Part shown: one piece after another, positions 46,401-57,418 of the stretch | Layout: every line of letters begins with the position of its first letter | How positions within the stretch are numbered: the stretch's first letter is position 1 | Assembly (NCBI GenBank): GCA_030248065.1 | Contig: JASAMV010008065.1 | Coordinates: forward strand, 1-64,000 | DNA: 64,000 bases | Source: Rhynchonema sp. JSB1_4 | Taxonomy: Eukaryota; Nematoda; Chromadorea; Monhysterida; Xyalidae | Direction of reading: 5' to 3' | Translations under genes and position numbers: made by a program | The notes under the pieces: model-generated | What the model saw: the letters and a program-made list of their open reading frames with translations, nothing else | Databases searched by the model: none | Told to the model about the DNA's origin: nothing

Positions 46401-47206
46401 TGCTCATTTCATGTGCTGCTGTATTTCGATGTTTACTGTAGTGGTGTCCTCTTTGTTTTATTTTTTAGCAAGGGTTTACGTTCGTAGGTAAGATATACTG
46501 TAGGTACCTAGATTGGATAGGATTAACCGTGCACTAAAATGCATAGGTACTACGTACTGTACATGCGTACATTGACGTAGTTTCAAACGGGTGTTGGGTA
46601 CTAGGTCGTTTTTGGAGTTGTTTTTTGTGCTCTAAACTTAGTACCAGGCGTTCAGAAATCAACCTGCGTTGCGGCTGAAAAGTTCCATTTGCGACATTTG
46701 TTGTTGACATTTGATGACATTTGTCTATAGCACTGGCGGATGCAGGGAGGCCACAGGGGTCCAGGCCCCTGCTGGTGAAAGTGGCCCCTCAACACGTCAA
46801 GAGGGGGAATGAGATAGTCTGGGGACCCGTCATTTTGGCTCTGGATCATGTCGTCGACGCACATCGTCAACTCACCCAATGTCATGTACAGGGTGGTCCA
46901 AAAATAGCTCCACCGGGACAAAGATGACGCATTGAAAAATGCATGCAAATGCGGCTAAATTTGACTAAAAATTGGTACCAGGGTTTTCGGACACGCAGCA
47001 TCCGAATATTGTCGGCCTTATTTTTTCAGTTTTTAAGTGCTTTGGGTCGGAAAAGTAGGTGCGTCAAATTTGGGGCCGCGGTTGACCGGGCTCTCGTATT
47101 TCTTGGGCCGAAAATGCCCGGACCTAAAAATAAAGTCGAATTAGGAGTCCCTGTGTCCTAAATTCTCCAGTTAAGTTGATGACAATGGTTGACGTTGACT
47201 ACTGAA
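43429..47206. other. 3.8-kb stretch without a supported gene
   Basis: Contains short AT-rich segments and a decayed inverted-repeat element at about 44958-45412, whose two ends both carry AATGCCAAATAA and whose interior has CCGAATAA words. There is also one copy of the dispersed 48-bp repeat near 46170-46215. The longest frames (for example 46218-46487) match nothing I know. Confidence 0.4.
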
Positions 47207-48381
47207 CAGTGTTCGAACGGGATTCATTTTTAATCCCGGGATCGGGATCGGGATTGGGATCAAGAAAGTGTCGGGATCGGGATCGGGATCGGGATCCCGG
47301 TTTTGAAAACCCGGGATCCCGGGATCGGGATCGGGATTGACAAGATAGTCCATAAGCAATAGTTTTTTCATTTTATGCATATAAGATGTACGCTAATGTC
47401 TCAGACAACCATGAAACATGTTTATCACACATGGATAAACACCCGGAACAGTGATTTAAGCCAATTGAAATCGAGAATATCTGAAGATGGATAAGTTCAA
47501 ATATCATAATTGTAGTCGATCAATGGCATAGCCTTTGACAAAAAGACAATCATTTCACCATTTTCTGGTTTCAAGCAGTATCTTTTGTCATCAAACAAAT
47601 CAGCTGCACTGGAAAAGAGTTGTTCAGAAGGCACGCTCGTAGGCGGAGCACTTAGATATTTGGAAGCTAGACGTGCCAGTCGCGGAAACTTTGTCTCATT
47701 TGTTGCCCACCATGACAACATTTCCTCGAAACTGAGTCCCTTCGTTCGATGCAACTTTGTGTAACCGTTCAGTTCTAGAGCTCGATTTGTTCGCGATTGG
47801 TGGTGCTTGCGGTTTCATCACGCTCGGAATCAGCCGTCGAGCACCTCTTAGGGGCGTGGCCACGCAAACACGGTTGTGGGCCGCGGGTCAGCAATAATTC
47901 TATGTCCAATGACCGTCCGGCGTTTGCATGGCCGCAATTGCTGGTCGCGGTTTGCGGGTCACTTGAAATATTTATTTAGCCATTACACACAAAAATGAAC
48001 CAATCAGCGCTGTGTTACGGCAGTCTGCGACGTTGGCTGGACGCTGATTGGTTAATTTTTGTGTGTTGCACCCAAATGAATGTTTCAAGTGACTCGCAGA
48101 CCGCGACCCACAAGTGCGGCCATGCAAACGCGGGGCGGTTGTTGGACATATAGAATATTTTTCTGACCCGCGCCCGCGTTTGCATGGCCGCGCCCTTACA
48201 AACCGCTTAGCGAATTATGATTGCATAATTTTTCACTTTTTGTTCTCAAAACTTAATCCCGATCCCGGTACTTTTTTGGTCGGGATCGGGATTGACTTTT
48301 TCAAAATGACGGGATCGGGATCGGGATCGGGATCAGAAAAAGCGCCCGGGATCCCGGGATCGGGATCCCGTTCGAACACTG
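47207..48381. mobile_element. hAT element with (GGGATC)n arms and transposase remnant
   Basis: A 1175-bp element with perfect 17-bp inverted ends CAGTGTTCGAACGGGAT and the perfect 8-bp duplication CTACTGAA (47199-47206 and 48382-48389). GGGATC/GATCCC hexamers are repeated just inside both ends (47235-47340 and 48258-48370). The middle contains a minus-strand fragment of hAT transposase and a second inverted repeat (about 47860-48190, sharing GCGGTTTGCGGGTCA- and CATGCAAACGC-type stretches). It is a deletion derivative that cannot move alone. Confidence 0.92.
47497..47754 (-). pseudogene. hAT transposase C-terminal dimerisation domain (remnant)
   Basis: An 85-codon minus-strand frame with the hAT dimerisation signature: WWATNETKFPRLARLASKYL, then TSVPSEQLFSSAADLFDDKR and LKPENGEMIVFL. 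This corresponds to the conserved W...FP-L--LA--YL...TSVPSE--FS pattern of hAT transposases. The catalytic N-terminal two-thirds are missing. It lies inside the bounded hAT element and on the same strand throughout. Confidence 0.9.
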
Positions 48382-48558
48382 CTACTGAACAATTAGCCGT
48401 CATTTTCGGTCACTGTGAACAACATTCCCGCAAAGTTAGCGGCAGATTGGAAGGGCGTTGTTTCCAGCTGACTCAACGCGATTCCCTACTCGCTTCACAC
48501 AGTTACATAACTGCATATTCTCACTGACGAGTCCCCTGCGTATCCACTGGTCACGACG

Positions 48559-51500
48559 ATGATTATCGACACCAACACGAATGTATCGACGCAATTGTTG
48601 CCGTTCCTCTCCGATACCGATCAACAGTCGATAACCGACGATGACCAGGAATGCCAAGAACCACTCGAATCCCCATTTGCGCCCGAGAAATGGTGGCTAG
48701 TGGCTGTGTGCGGGTCGACTATTTGTGGCATATCAATCATCGAGAACACACTTTTATTTGTCGTGTTCCTCATCAAGCCGCTATTGCGTCAGTCGCATTT
48801 CTACTACATGTTCTGGCTGGCCATCTTTGACGTGTTCATTGCCGTCAGCTATCTGCTGCTCATGTCTGTTATGGTTGGTTGCCGTCGAGGTCAACAAGGG
48901 TCGCAACAAGTCAAACTCGCAGATCGGATTTGATAGAAACGAATTAATCTTGATCGCGTGACTTTTTGAAATGAAAATGTTTGAAGATCTGCTGACAGTT
49001 CTGATTTCGATCAGCCATTCGAACAGTAGCTCTCAAACAGTCACGTAACCAACACAGATCCGATTGGACTCCCAAGTGTGAATTGCGCCAACACTTGCAC
49101 TGCACACACCACAGGTGATCTACCAACACTACGAGTGGGTGGCAATGGGTCGTGTCTGGTTCCACTACGCGCGTCCGATGTTCGCCATTTGCCACGTTGT
49201 GATGACCACGAATGCATATCTGATTGTGTCGGCGACGTTGGAGCGATACACACGGTATTTTCATACTGCAGCGTGATTGTAAACGGTAGCATGTATATAC
49301 TATAACATACATACCTATATATACCGGGAGTAAAAACAGGCAGCTCACTGCACAAGCATTCGCTTGCGCGTTTCGAGCTGTATTCACGGGCCTAGTGGTG
49401 CATCAGGTCATAGTCAGTTTGAATGCGCCAATGATGTGCACGTGCGACCCCAAAACAAACACGTAAGGTCAGTGGCGAATCCAGCTTTTGGCCAATGGAG
49501 GGGCCAAATCCAAAAAGTCGTTTTTATCTAGTGCTTGTTTAGAATTTCGCGCTTTTCATACCCAATTATTATATGGAATATGACAATACGCACGAAGCGC
49601 GCGAAATTTTGCCATTTTTACGGCCGCGAGAGCCAAATTTAATCGAAAATGGGTGTGTCTGACGCGCAAAGCGCGCGATTTTTGGACTTTGGAATTTAAG
49701 TGCATCAGAGTAAAAATCCTGCGATTTAGGGGTTTTTCTTCCTTCGGTAGCCCCTTCAGGGGCCAAATGGATCAAAGGGGGCATAACCCCTTTGCCCCAC
49801 TGGATCTTCCCTTGCGTAAGGTACAGCATAGTATTAACACCATTGTTCTATCACAGTCTGATCCCGCGTCTATCCCCAATCTACGACTACGTGTCACGGC
49901 AACGACTAAAAGTGGTTTTCGGCACGTTGCTGATCGGTCTGATCACTCGCGGATCGGTGTACCTGGAGGTCAACGTCACTTTCAATCCCAACTGCACTGG
50001 CTTGTCGCAGTACGACCTGACGCAAGCCGAGCTCAGCCGACAGCACTGGTATCAGCTGTTCAACATCTGGATACGGTATGTGTGGGGGTTTGGTGATGTT
50101 TCAACTGGAACTTGAAGTTGAGTATGATTTATCATAATGCAGGTACGTGTCAAACATGCGGTCAAACGAAAATTTGCATTATCGACAATATACATACAGT
50201 ACTTGGAGATTTACTGTATTTTGATTGCGACCGAACCTATCATCAAAATTAATATGAATCACCACTGCGTGAATTGCTCAACATCTTTTGGTTGCCTGTT
50301 TCCACAGACGCGCGGTGCACCAGGTCATCATCAGTACGAATGCACCAGGCATAATGTGCCATGTCTGCAGGACCCCGGTGTGCGTGCTGGTGCCGTTCTT
50401 CGTGCTGCTCTACTGCAACACGCACATTGTGCTTTTGCTGAAGAGGCAGAAACATCAGCTGACCACACACGCAATGCTGGACGCGTCACGGACTGCGTGC
50501 AGATTCGCTGAAGAGCAAGGCACCACACGGGTTGGCAGTCTCGACTTTATTTCTACCAGTCAATTCTAAAATAAATAAACCTTAGTGACAAACGTGTCGT
50601 TTGTATTACAATGTCAGGCCCGCGCGACCGAATTGGCCGTATCTCTATCATCCGCAACGCGAATGTTGGTTCTGGTGGTTTTCAGGTAAGAAAACGCTAA
50701 CAAAACAATAACACACGTCAGTTTTTGCTGCCATTTTTCACACCAATTTGCAGTTATCTGCTGGCCAACGTACTCAACATCATTATATCTCTGTGGGAGT
50801 TTATCGACATTTGGAGTTTGTATGATCGACCGCTCTTCTACACTCTGTCCAGTGATATCGTCTCGGTCAGTTGATGTGTGGATAATGTTGCATGCAGTGG
50901 TACTTTGGGAACTTTCCCCAACAGTCCTTTGGGCTTCGGCTTGGTAAAAGTCCACTATCGAAATAAAGTTCTAAAAATACACAATTCAGGTTCTGACCAT
51001 CCTCGGTGGTGCACTACGATTGCCGATCTATTGTTTCGGCAATGAACGCATCAAACTGGAGACCTACAATGCCGTGTGTTGGCTGTGTTGCCCGCTATGT
51101 CTTTGGCGACAATTGGTCCTGCAACGAAGGTTTGTGCGAGTCCTACACGGCCATCTGGTGCAATCGCACTGACGATCACCCGACACGCCGCCCACAGTTT
51201 GTAAAAAGAAGTCGACATTGGCAGTGAGTGTTTCCGTTGAAACATCAGCCGGTCGGTCATTCGTTGTTGAACGATGACACGATCGTTACTGCAAGTTGAT
51301 GTTTCAAATGAGATAGCAAGATCAAGCATTTGGAGCTCGGTCGTAGTAAGGTAGATCGCTGGCCTCGTCACGTTGGTCTCGTTCGACTGACGTTGATTTT
51401 GACGTATGGTTGTTTGAAGACAACAAACTTCATTTCAGGGAATCGCTGGCACATGAGCGCACCAAATGGGACTACACGGCGCGTTGGGTGAAAATGTGGG

Positions 51501-51745
51501 ACAGCAGCAACGGTAACAACAAGCCAAAGAACAACAATGCAGCCACTACTAATGCTGCTGGTGAAACATCATCGGGGCAGACGTCTGTGGTTGTACAACG
51601 TCAACAGAATGGTCCAACTAGTGAACAATCGAAATTAATGATGGATGTCAGCTTTCCCGCGCGATTTGAAATTTGGCATAATACCGATGATAACGGTGAT
51701 GGGGCTGTGACGCCTGATGATGCAAGCTCGGGTGTGCAGCTGTGA
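48559..51745 (+). CDS. rhodopsin-like (class A) G-protein-coupled receptor, orphan
   Basis: Eight exons: 48559-48873, 49115-49254, 49857-50075, 50371-50530, 50618-50685, 50754-50865, 50990-51129 and 51439-51745. They total 1461 nt (486 aa). Seven hydrophobic helices can be read. TM1 is in WWLVAVCGSTICGISIIENT; TM3 ends in LIVSATLERYT, the DRY-region equivalent; TM5 is PVCVLVPFFVLLYCN; TM6 is MLVLVVFSYLLANVLNIIIS; TM7 has VLTILGGALRLPIYCFGN in place of NPxxY. The N-terminus has an Asn-Val-Ser site, and an acidic stretch precedes TM1. The long cytoplasmic tail is rich in Asn, Thr and Gln. It resembles nematode peptide receptors, but the ligand cannot be named. Intron 2 holds a hAT element. Introns 2, 3 and 7 hold copies of the dispersed 48-bp repeat. 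Intron 1 begins GTTGGT. Confidence 0.87.
49470..49814. mobile_element. hAT element in GPCR intron 2
   Basis: A 345-bp element with the perfect 8-bp duplication CGTAAGGT (49462-49469 and 49815-49822). The ends are CAGTGGCGAATCCAG and, in complement, CAAGGGAAGATCCAG (11 of 15 identical). Two CGCG palindromes, GAAGCGCGCGAAA and CGCAAAGCGCGCGA, lie in the core. Confidence 0.82.
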
Positions 51746-51921
51746 AAAGTCTGTTATCTTTTTGGTTGGAACCACACATTGTGATATGATAGGCTCTGAC
51801 ATCTGAGATGGCAGAAATCAATTTTAGGTTGCAGCGGTATCAAGTATCAATATCAAACTTGGTGATCGCTTTGGTTATATTATTACTTCTTTGCATTTAT
51901 AATATTTCGAAGTTCAAAAAA

Positions 51922-52563
51922 CCTGGCCCGCCACTATTGATATTTGAAAATTTTGGTCTGTTTTTATGATTTATTACTGCTGCCGACATCGAGACCAACA
52001 AGGTTTACATTCGTGACTTTTCCATTAAGTGCCGATTTAATACCGAAATTAATCCATAAACACCGGTTCTCGGGAACAAAATTCCAAAAAATAGATAGCC
52101 CCCCGTTTAGTGCATTTCAGGAAGACAAGAACAAATATTCAAGATGGCCGACTGCTTCTTATCACAAGCATACGGTAGTCACGTGATCTTGCCCATGCGT
52201 TTTGTACAGTGCCGCTCTGTTTGTTAGTGTATAACACACGTGTTGCACGCGCGCACTGGCAGCACTGTGTAGTGGGAGCGTAAAGTCGGGAGCGTAAAGT
52301 CCCTAATAGCATACTGTAAGCCTATAACATTTGGCGGCAATTCAAAATTTTGTTCCTGGCTGACGTGATTGCCAAGAAGTGGGGGTCTATCTATTTTTTT
52401 TAATTTTGTTCCCGAGAACCGGTGTTTATCGATTGATTTCGATATAAAATCTGCACTAAATCAAAAAGCCATGAATATAAACCTTATTCGTCTCGATGTC
52501 GGCAACTAAATTAGAGCAAAAAAACAAACCAAAAATTTCAAATATCAATAGTGGCGGGCCAGG
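51922..52563. repeat. foldback element with about 180-bp arms
   Basis: The left arm is about 51922-52104 and the right arm about 52383-52563, reverse complements with scattered differences. The ends read CCTGGCCCGCCACTATTGAT and its complement. The spacer is about 280 bp with no coding value. Outer flanks are A/T-rich (TTCAAAAAA and TTTAAAGAT), so no duplication can be confirmed. Confidence 0.8.
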
Positions 52564-52600
52564 TTTAAAGATTTCATTAATTTTGGCCAGCGTTAAAGTA

Positions 52601-52865
52601 TTGGTCGCACAATGACTAAATCAGAATTCATCTACCCTGATCTTCAGGTTCAACCTTAACCACTATGCTACTTGTATTTGTGACAAAACATTTTCAGCTA
52701 AAAATAATCTAGCAGATCAACCACGTTGCCGCAGGTCTGAAACATTCTCTTTACTACATACTTTGTGTGCGATCACGCAACGCAACGTCATTGCCCCGTC
52801 ACTTTCCCTCTTTACGATTCAGGAAAAAAATTTGACCAATTCTTATATAGTCATTGTGCGACCAA
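52601..52865. mobile_element. mariner-type MITE (TTGGTCGCACAATGAC ends), uninterrupted copy
   Basis: A 265-bp element with inverted ends TTGGTCGCACAATGAC and GTCATTGTGCGACCAA, flanked by TA. It is the empty-site counterpart of 17193-18347. Confidence 0.88.
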
Positions 52866-53415
52866 TACCTATGTAGCTGTCATCAGACGATCAACAAAAA
52901 GCTTTTACGCTGCTAGAAATTGGTGGCCAAAATCTCGAAATATGCCTATTACAAAGGGCCCCTGATCAGTGAAAGGCCGAACTAAGATTGATAGCGGAAA
53001 ATACCTACCATGCCTTTAACATGAAGAGCATCCGTTCCGAACATCATTTTTGATATCAGCTGCACACTTTCCTTTCTGTGATTTTCTCCACCTACTGTAT
53101 CTTGGGCGATGTTTCACTTCTCTGTGATTTCACTTTAACGTTGTCGAATTGGTTTGTTTTTGATTGTGTATCTGCTGTCACACGTAAAACGCGTTCCACA
53201 GTGTCCTTTGTTTACAGCGATGAGTGTTCAACATGAAGCTTACCTAGAAACGGCATTTCTTCATAAAAAATAAAACCATCAGGTGTGACCCATGTTGAAT
53301 GACAAAAGCAAATCTTCATGAAGCTCAGAACGTGAAACAAGGCAAATACCATAAATAAAGGGTGGAAGGCAAATACCATAAATAAAGGGTGGAATTTTCG
53401 AATCGGTCTGGCATG

Positions 53416-53605
53416 TTGGGAAAAGCTAGTCCCGTTGCCTTGACAGAGAGAAACGCGAATTTTCGATTTCGCGATAGAAGGCACGGGTTGGCTCAAGGTT
53501 TGGCCTAAGCCTAAGCCTAATAGTAAGCCTAAGCCTAAGCCTAAGCCCAAGCCTAAGCCTGAGAAAAAGGGAAGTCAATTTTGAAACGGGACTAGCTTTT
53601 CCCAA
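53416..53605. mobile_element. 190-bp inverted-repeat element carrying TTAGGC array
   Basis: Ends TTGGGAAAAGCTAGTCCCGT and its complement (about 21 bp, perfect). The interior (about 53503-53573) is an array of about ten GCCTAA units with variants, the nematode telomere repeat in the CCTAAG orientation. The adjoining sequence GGTTGGCTCAAGGTTTGGCC is shared with the element at 33091-33296. Confidence 0.8.
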
Positions 53606-55506
53606 AATGCATCGGTCTGAACAAGAGTTGGATGAAAATTGCACCAACAGTCAAGGTTTCGAGCTGATACCACAAACCTTGATGGCTGGGCCAAAAGTCT
53701 TCATCATAAACACTTGTCCGGTGTCCTGTGGGTGGATACTCATCCACCCAGAACCGACCTGTACTGCTCCACATTTTGGTACCTCGACTGCAGAAACAAC
53801 TGCTGAAAGAAACAAAACTAGAACTTGAAACACGTGACGGGATAAAAGAGGGATATACATACAATAGGGAATAAGAAACATGTTTAAATTTTACATCCAC
53901 AACGGATGTAATTGAGCACGTGGTTGATATAGAAAAAATATCAATTTGTTCATTAACCGGCTGAAGATGTTCTCCTGTATGCACCCGGTCACCGAAATGG
54001 CCCTCATCCATAAAATCATCGGTAGCCCCGCAACCACTGCATTCCGACACTGTGTCGTTGGGGTTCCGATTACCGGCTATTCGGCGAGCCAAAAATTGGT
54101 CAGTTCTGCTGCTGGGGTACGGCAGTCTTCCGCACATAATTTTTCAGCTTTCATTAGGGCTACCACAGGCGATTTTTGACATTGATATTTGATTGATATT
54201 TTTGACTCAAAATGGCTCAAAATTGGTATTTTTCACCCCAAATAGGCAAAAAATCGCGCGCTACGCGCGGATTTAGTATATCTAAGTACATTTTCATTAA
54301 CATTCCCATGCGGGGGGGTGTATAGATAGAGGAGATAGAAATCTTTAAGAAAGCAATACACACGCCATATAGAAAGCTATACATCTCCAACCTCCAACAA
54401 TGAACCGCACCGCGCGTCGTGCGTGAGTCGTGATCTCGAAGTCTGAAGTTGAACTTTTCTTTTCTTTTTTCTTTTTTCCAACAAAAACAAGCAAAAAAAC
54501 TGGTTGATGGAAGACTTATTACCATTGCAATCAGTGCACCCTGGAACAAACCACAGGATAAGTTTTTACGGCAACTCAATCGCTTTTACCATGCTTAAAC
54601 ACAGGATCCCGAACCATTACCATTACCAGTGCCTTGAATCATCTGACCTGTGTTAAAACGGGGTGGGGGGGGGCTGAAGAAAATTGAGTGAGAATTTAAA
54701 AGAATGCGCTCCGGAATCAAAACCAGCGTGCCTCAAAACCTCTGTATACCAATTTTTAGCTCAATCGGAGCAGTTAGGAAAGGTTCTGTAGATTTTGGAC
54801 CCGCGGGTCCAATTGGACCCGAGGTCCAATTGGACCCGGGGTCCAATTGGACCTGCAACCATTCAGTGTTCGGGTTGAGCGTGATGTTCAAACTTCGATC
54901 GTAAAGTGATCGGTATACAACTGTCCGAGAGTTGGCGAGCACAGAGATGCAACGTGGATCACACAACGTTGAAGGTGGGGATATCGCAAAAAATACGCTT
55001 GACGCAATTACTTTTCTGATCAAGTTTCCATTTCATTCATTCATTTTCAACGAAATTTCTGCGACCTTGGACCAACAAGCCCGATCCGGAGACATACTCA
55101 AAAAATCAACTCATTCCATCATCATCACCAAGCAGTACCAACTTTTAAGCACCGGCCGAAGCAGTAGCTTAGTCCACGGAGCCCGCCTGCTTGCTGGAGG
55201 CTTACAGAATGGCCACTCGATTTGAAACCCACCCACCGTGTGATCACCAACCGTGTATAGAAATGAGTAAGTTTGGGAAACGGGAAAAATTTTATCAGAC
55301 ATCGCAGATTGCGCAATATTAATCATGCTACAACTCTCAAACTAGCTGTCACGATTGATGGTGACGTTCATGCCGCCAGTTGCGGCTTTGCAAATCCGGC
55401 CTAATGTCGCGTCGGATTGATGCGTCATAGGTAGTTGTTTTCGCTGGACAATTTCATGAATGGAAAACACTTTTCATAAAATTGTCCAAGTTAATCGTAA
55501 ACAGCA
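53606..55506. other. 1.9 kb without a supported gene
   Basis: Holds a CGCGCGCTACGCGCG core fragment (54255-54270) with its typical AT-rich neighbourhood, a CT-rich tract (54450-54480) and the GGTCCAATTGGACCC array at 54796-54852. A minus-strand frame of 181 codons (54137-53592) overlaps the telomere-bearing element and looks fortuitous. Confidence 0.4.
54796..54852. repeat. array of the palindrome GGTCCAATTGGACC
   Basis: Three tandem copies of GGTCCAATTGGACCCG in 57 bp. Each copy is itself a palindrome centred on AATT. Confidence 0.8.
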
Positions 55507-56925
55507 TTGATGCAAGTGAATGTTGTTGCTAAAAGATCTGGACGGATAACAGAGGATTACTGGATCAAATTGAAACTGCATCCTGTTTTTTGCAATGTTG
55601 CTTGCAACTACTGTATAATTACAGAAATCAAGCGCGGCCTGCACTCCAACCACTATCACGCCCTCATTTGGTTCGACGTCATCACCAATACGATGTACGT
55701 TGTGTACATTGATGACGAGCACAACATGCACCTCTATATCTACAAGAACAATGCCGGTGACGTTGACATGTTCTACTACAAATGTGCAATGTGCGCGTCG
55801 TGCGCGAAGGTTGGTTGCAGGGGCAACATGATATTGATCAGATTTGGCACTCAGGATCCGATGCGACACAACGCGGGCATCTTGACTGCATACGTACATA
55901 ATATACGGCATTCAAACTCATGAGTCTTATAAAGGAACCGTGCTGTGTTTGCTCCAGGCCAGAAAGAACGTCATAATACTAGCTCTGCTCAAAAGTAGGT
56001 ACCCTTCATGCCAGTCAAGTGTTTGTCGATCAGATATAATATGAACTGGCCGCTATTGATGAGCGGATACGGTCGGACCTGGCTAGGTCGCGTAATTGAG
56101 CGATTTGCGGATGACACAACTAATTTTGACCAGCGTAAAGTGCCTAGCTGTCCAAAACAACGTTTTACGCCGACCAATATTAAGGACGATCAGTATTAAT
56201 GACGTCGGACATTAATCATAGTTTCAACAGGTCAAGGCAGATCTCATCTGTTCACCAAGTTTCACACAGGCCATGACGCAAAATAACTACTTGTTCAGAA
56301 TCAAAACAAGGAATGTGATTCGTCATGCCCGTGCTTCACCGACCCCAATCGATCATGGCTGTCGAATATCAAAGTCGAGACCTGGGCCGAGTACAATCGC
56401 GTGGCCACGATCTGGCGCGGCCTACCCTGTTCCAGTCACGGCTGTTTGCTGCAGGGTCATTTGCCCCGCGGCGAACCCAAGTACTATCACGAACTGAAAT
56501 TAAGGTACGTGCTATGGCTTTCTATGATGATTAACGGCTTGTTATGCTGACCAACACAAACTTTTCTGCAGGGCTGCCACCGAACTGCGTCAACATTTCG
56601 CTGAAATGCATGCGAACGAGCAGGTAAGCACCCAGGATAAATAATTGTTTTGAGACAAGATCTCCTCTGTGGAGACAAATCAAAAACATCATATTCTTTT
56701 TTCCAGGGTCGTGCTGCAATGGAAAGCTGGCCGCCTGCCGTTCTCAACCAAATCCAACTGCTGAACTCGTACATCACAAAACAACGGTTTGATGACTTGT
56801 TCTTTCGCTGCAAGCTAAATGTTCGCAACAATACGTACACAGGAACATGCCACCACAACAACTCATCATGCGACCAGCGTCGCACCAACTGCAGCCCAGA
56901 TCCCGTTCGAAACAGGTTAGACTAA
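55507..56925 (+). CDS. four-exon gene, Cys-containing protein of unknown family
   Basis: Exons 55507-55809, 56299-56504, 56572-56623 and 56707-56925 join in phase to 780 nt (259 aa). The first exon could begin at 55625, after an acceptor. Visible features are HALIWFDVITNTMYVVYIDD, then YYKCAMCASCAK and, across the intron, ECDSSCPCFTDPNRSW. That makes a cluster of eight Cys that may bind zinc. GLPCSSHGCLLQGHLPRGEP and LRAATELRQHFAEM follow. The C-terminus has Asn-x-Thr/Ser motifs and three more Cys. There is no signal peptide. I do not recognise the family; a zinc-finger protein is one possibility. Intron 1 begins GTTGGT. Confidence 0.5.
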
Positions 56926-56950
56926 GGTAATCTGATCGAAGCCAACAGTT

Positions 56951-57105
56951 TATGGGTGGAATTTTCAAACGGTGTAAACGTCAGTTGTGTGTAGGGCTCG
57001 GTGCAAACATGAAACATTTCCTGCTGTTGACGTAGAATGTTTCATCTTTACATCGAGCTACACCGACCTTTACACCCAACTGACGTTTACACCGTTTTGA
57101 ATATA
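56951..57105. repeat. foldback element with GGTGTAAACGTC words
   Basis: A 155-bp relative of 32312-32535. The left arm has AAACGGTGTAAACGTCAGTTG and the right arm its complement, with internal TGAAACATTTC and GAATGTTTCAT. Confidence 0.7.
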
Positions 57106-57110
57106 CAGTA

Positions 57111-57313
57111 CCGGGTGCAATTCTAGGCTGAAAGTTGAAGTCGCGTGCACGCGCGTGCGAAACAGTGCAAAGTATGGGCAAAAGTCGAAGTAACGTCGCG
57201 TGCACGCGCGTGCACGCGAAGTTTTGCGCGTGCGCTGGCGTGCGCTGCCTATGTTTTAGCACAAGGAAGTCGCGTGCACGAGACTTCAACTTTCAGCCTA
57301 GAATTGCACCCGG
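57111..57313. mobile_element. inverted-repeat element with CGCGTGCACGCG words
   Basis: A 203-bp element with ends CCGGGTGCAATTCTAGGCTG and its complement. The inverted repeat is about 40 bp, through AAAGTTGAAGTCGCGTGCACG. The inside has four copies of CGCGTGCACGCG, itself palindromic. No clear target duplication. Confidence 0.75.
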
Positions 57314-57418
57314 ACCGGAACTGTACCACCCTATGCATGAATATAGGCAAACTAGCCATACTTTGTAGTCGTGGACCACACCGTACACCTTCAATTCTTA
57401 CACACATAAAATGGTTCC

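Noticed and set aside
47860..48190. Separate transposon inside the GGGATC-hAT
   Set aside because: The two arms share stretches such as CATGCAAACGC in inverted form, but I found no target duplication, so I describe it only as an internal inverted repeat.
53592..54137. 181-codon minus-strand open frame
   Set aside because: It overlaps the end of a telomere-bearing element and is Ser/Phe-rich low complexity in part; no domain is recognisable.
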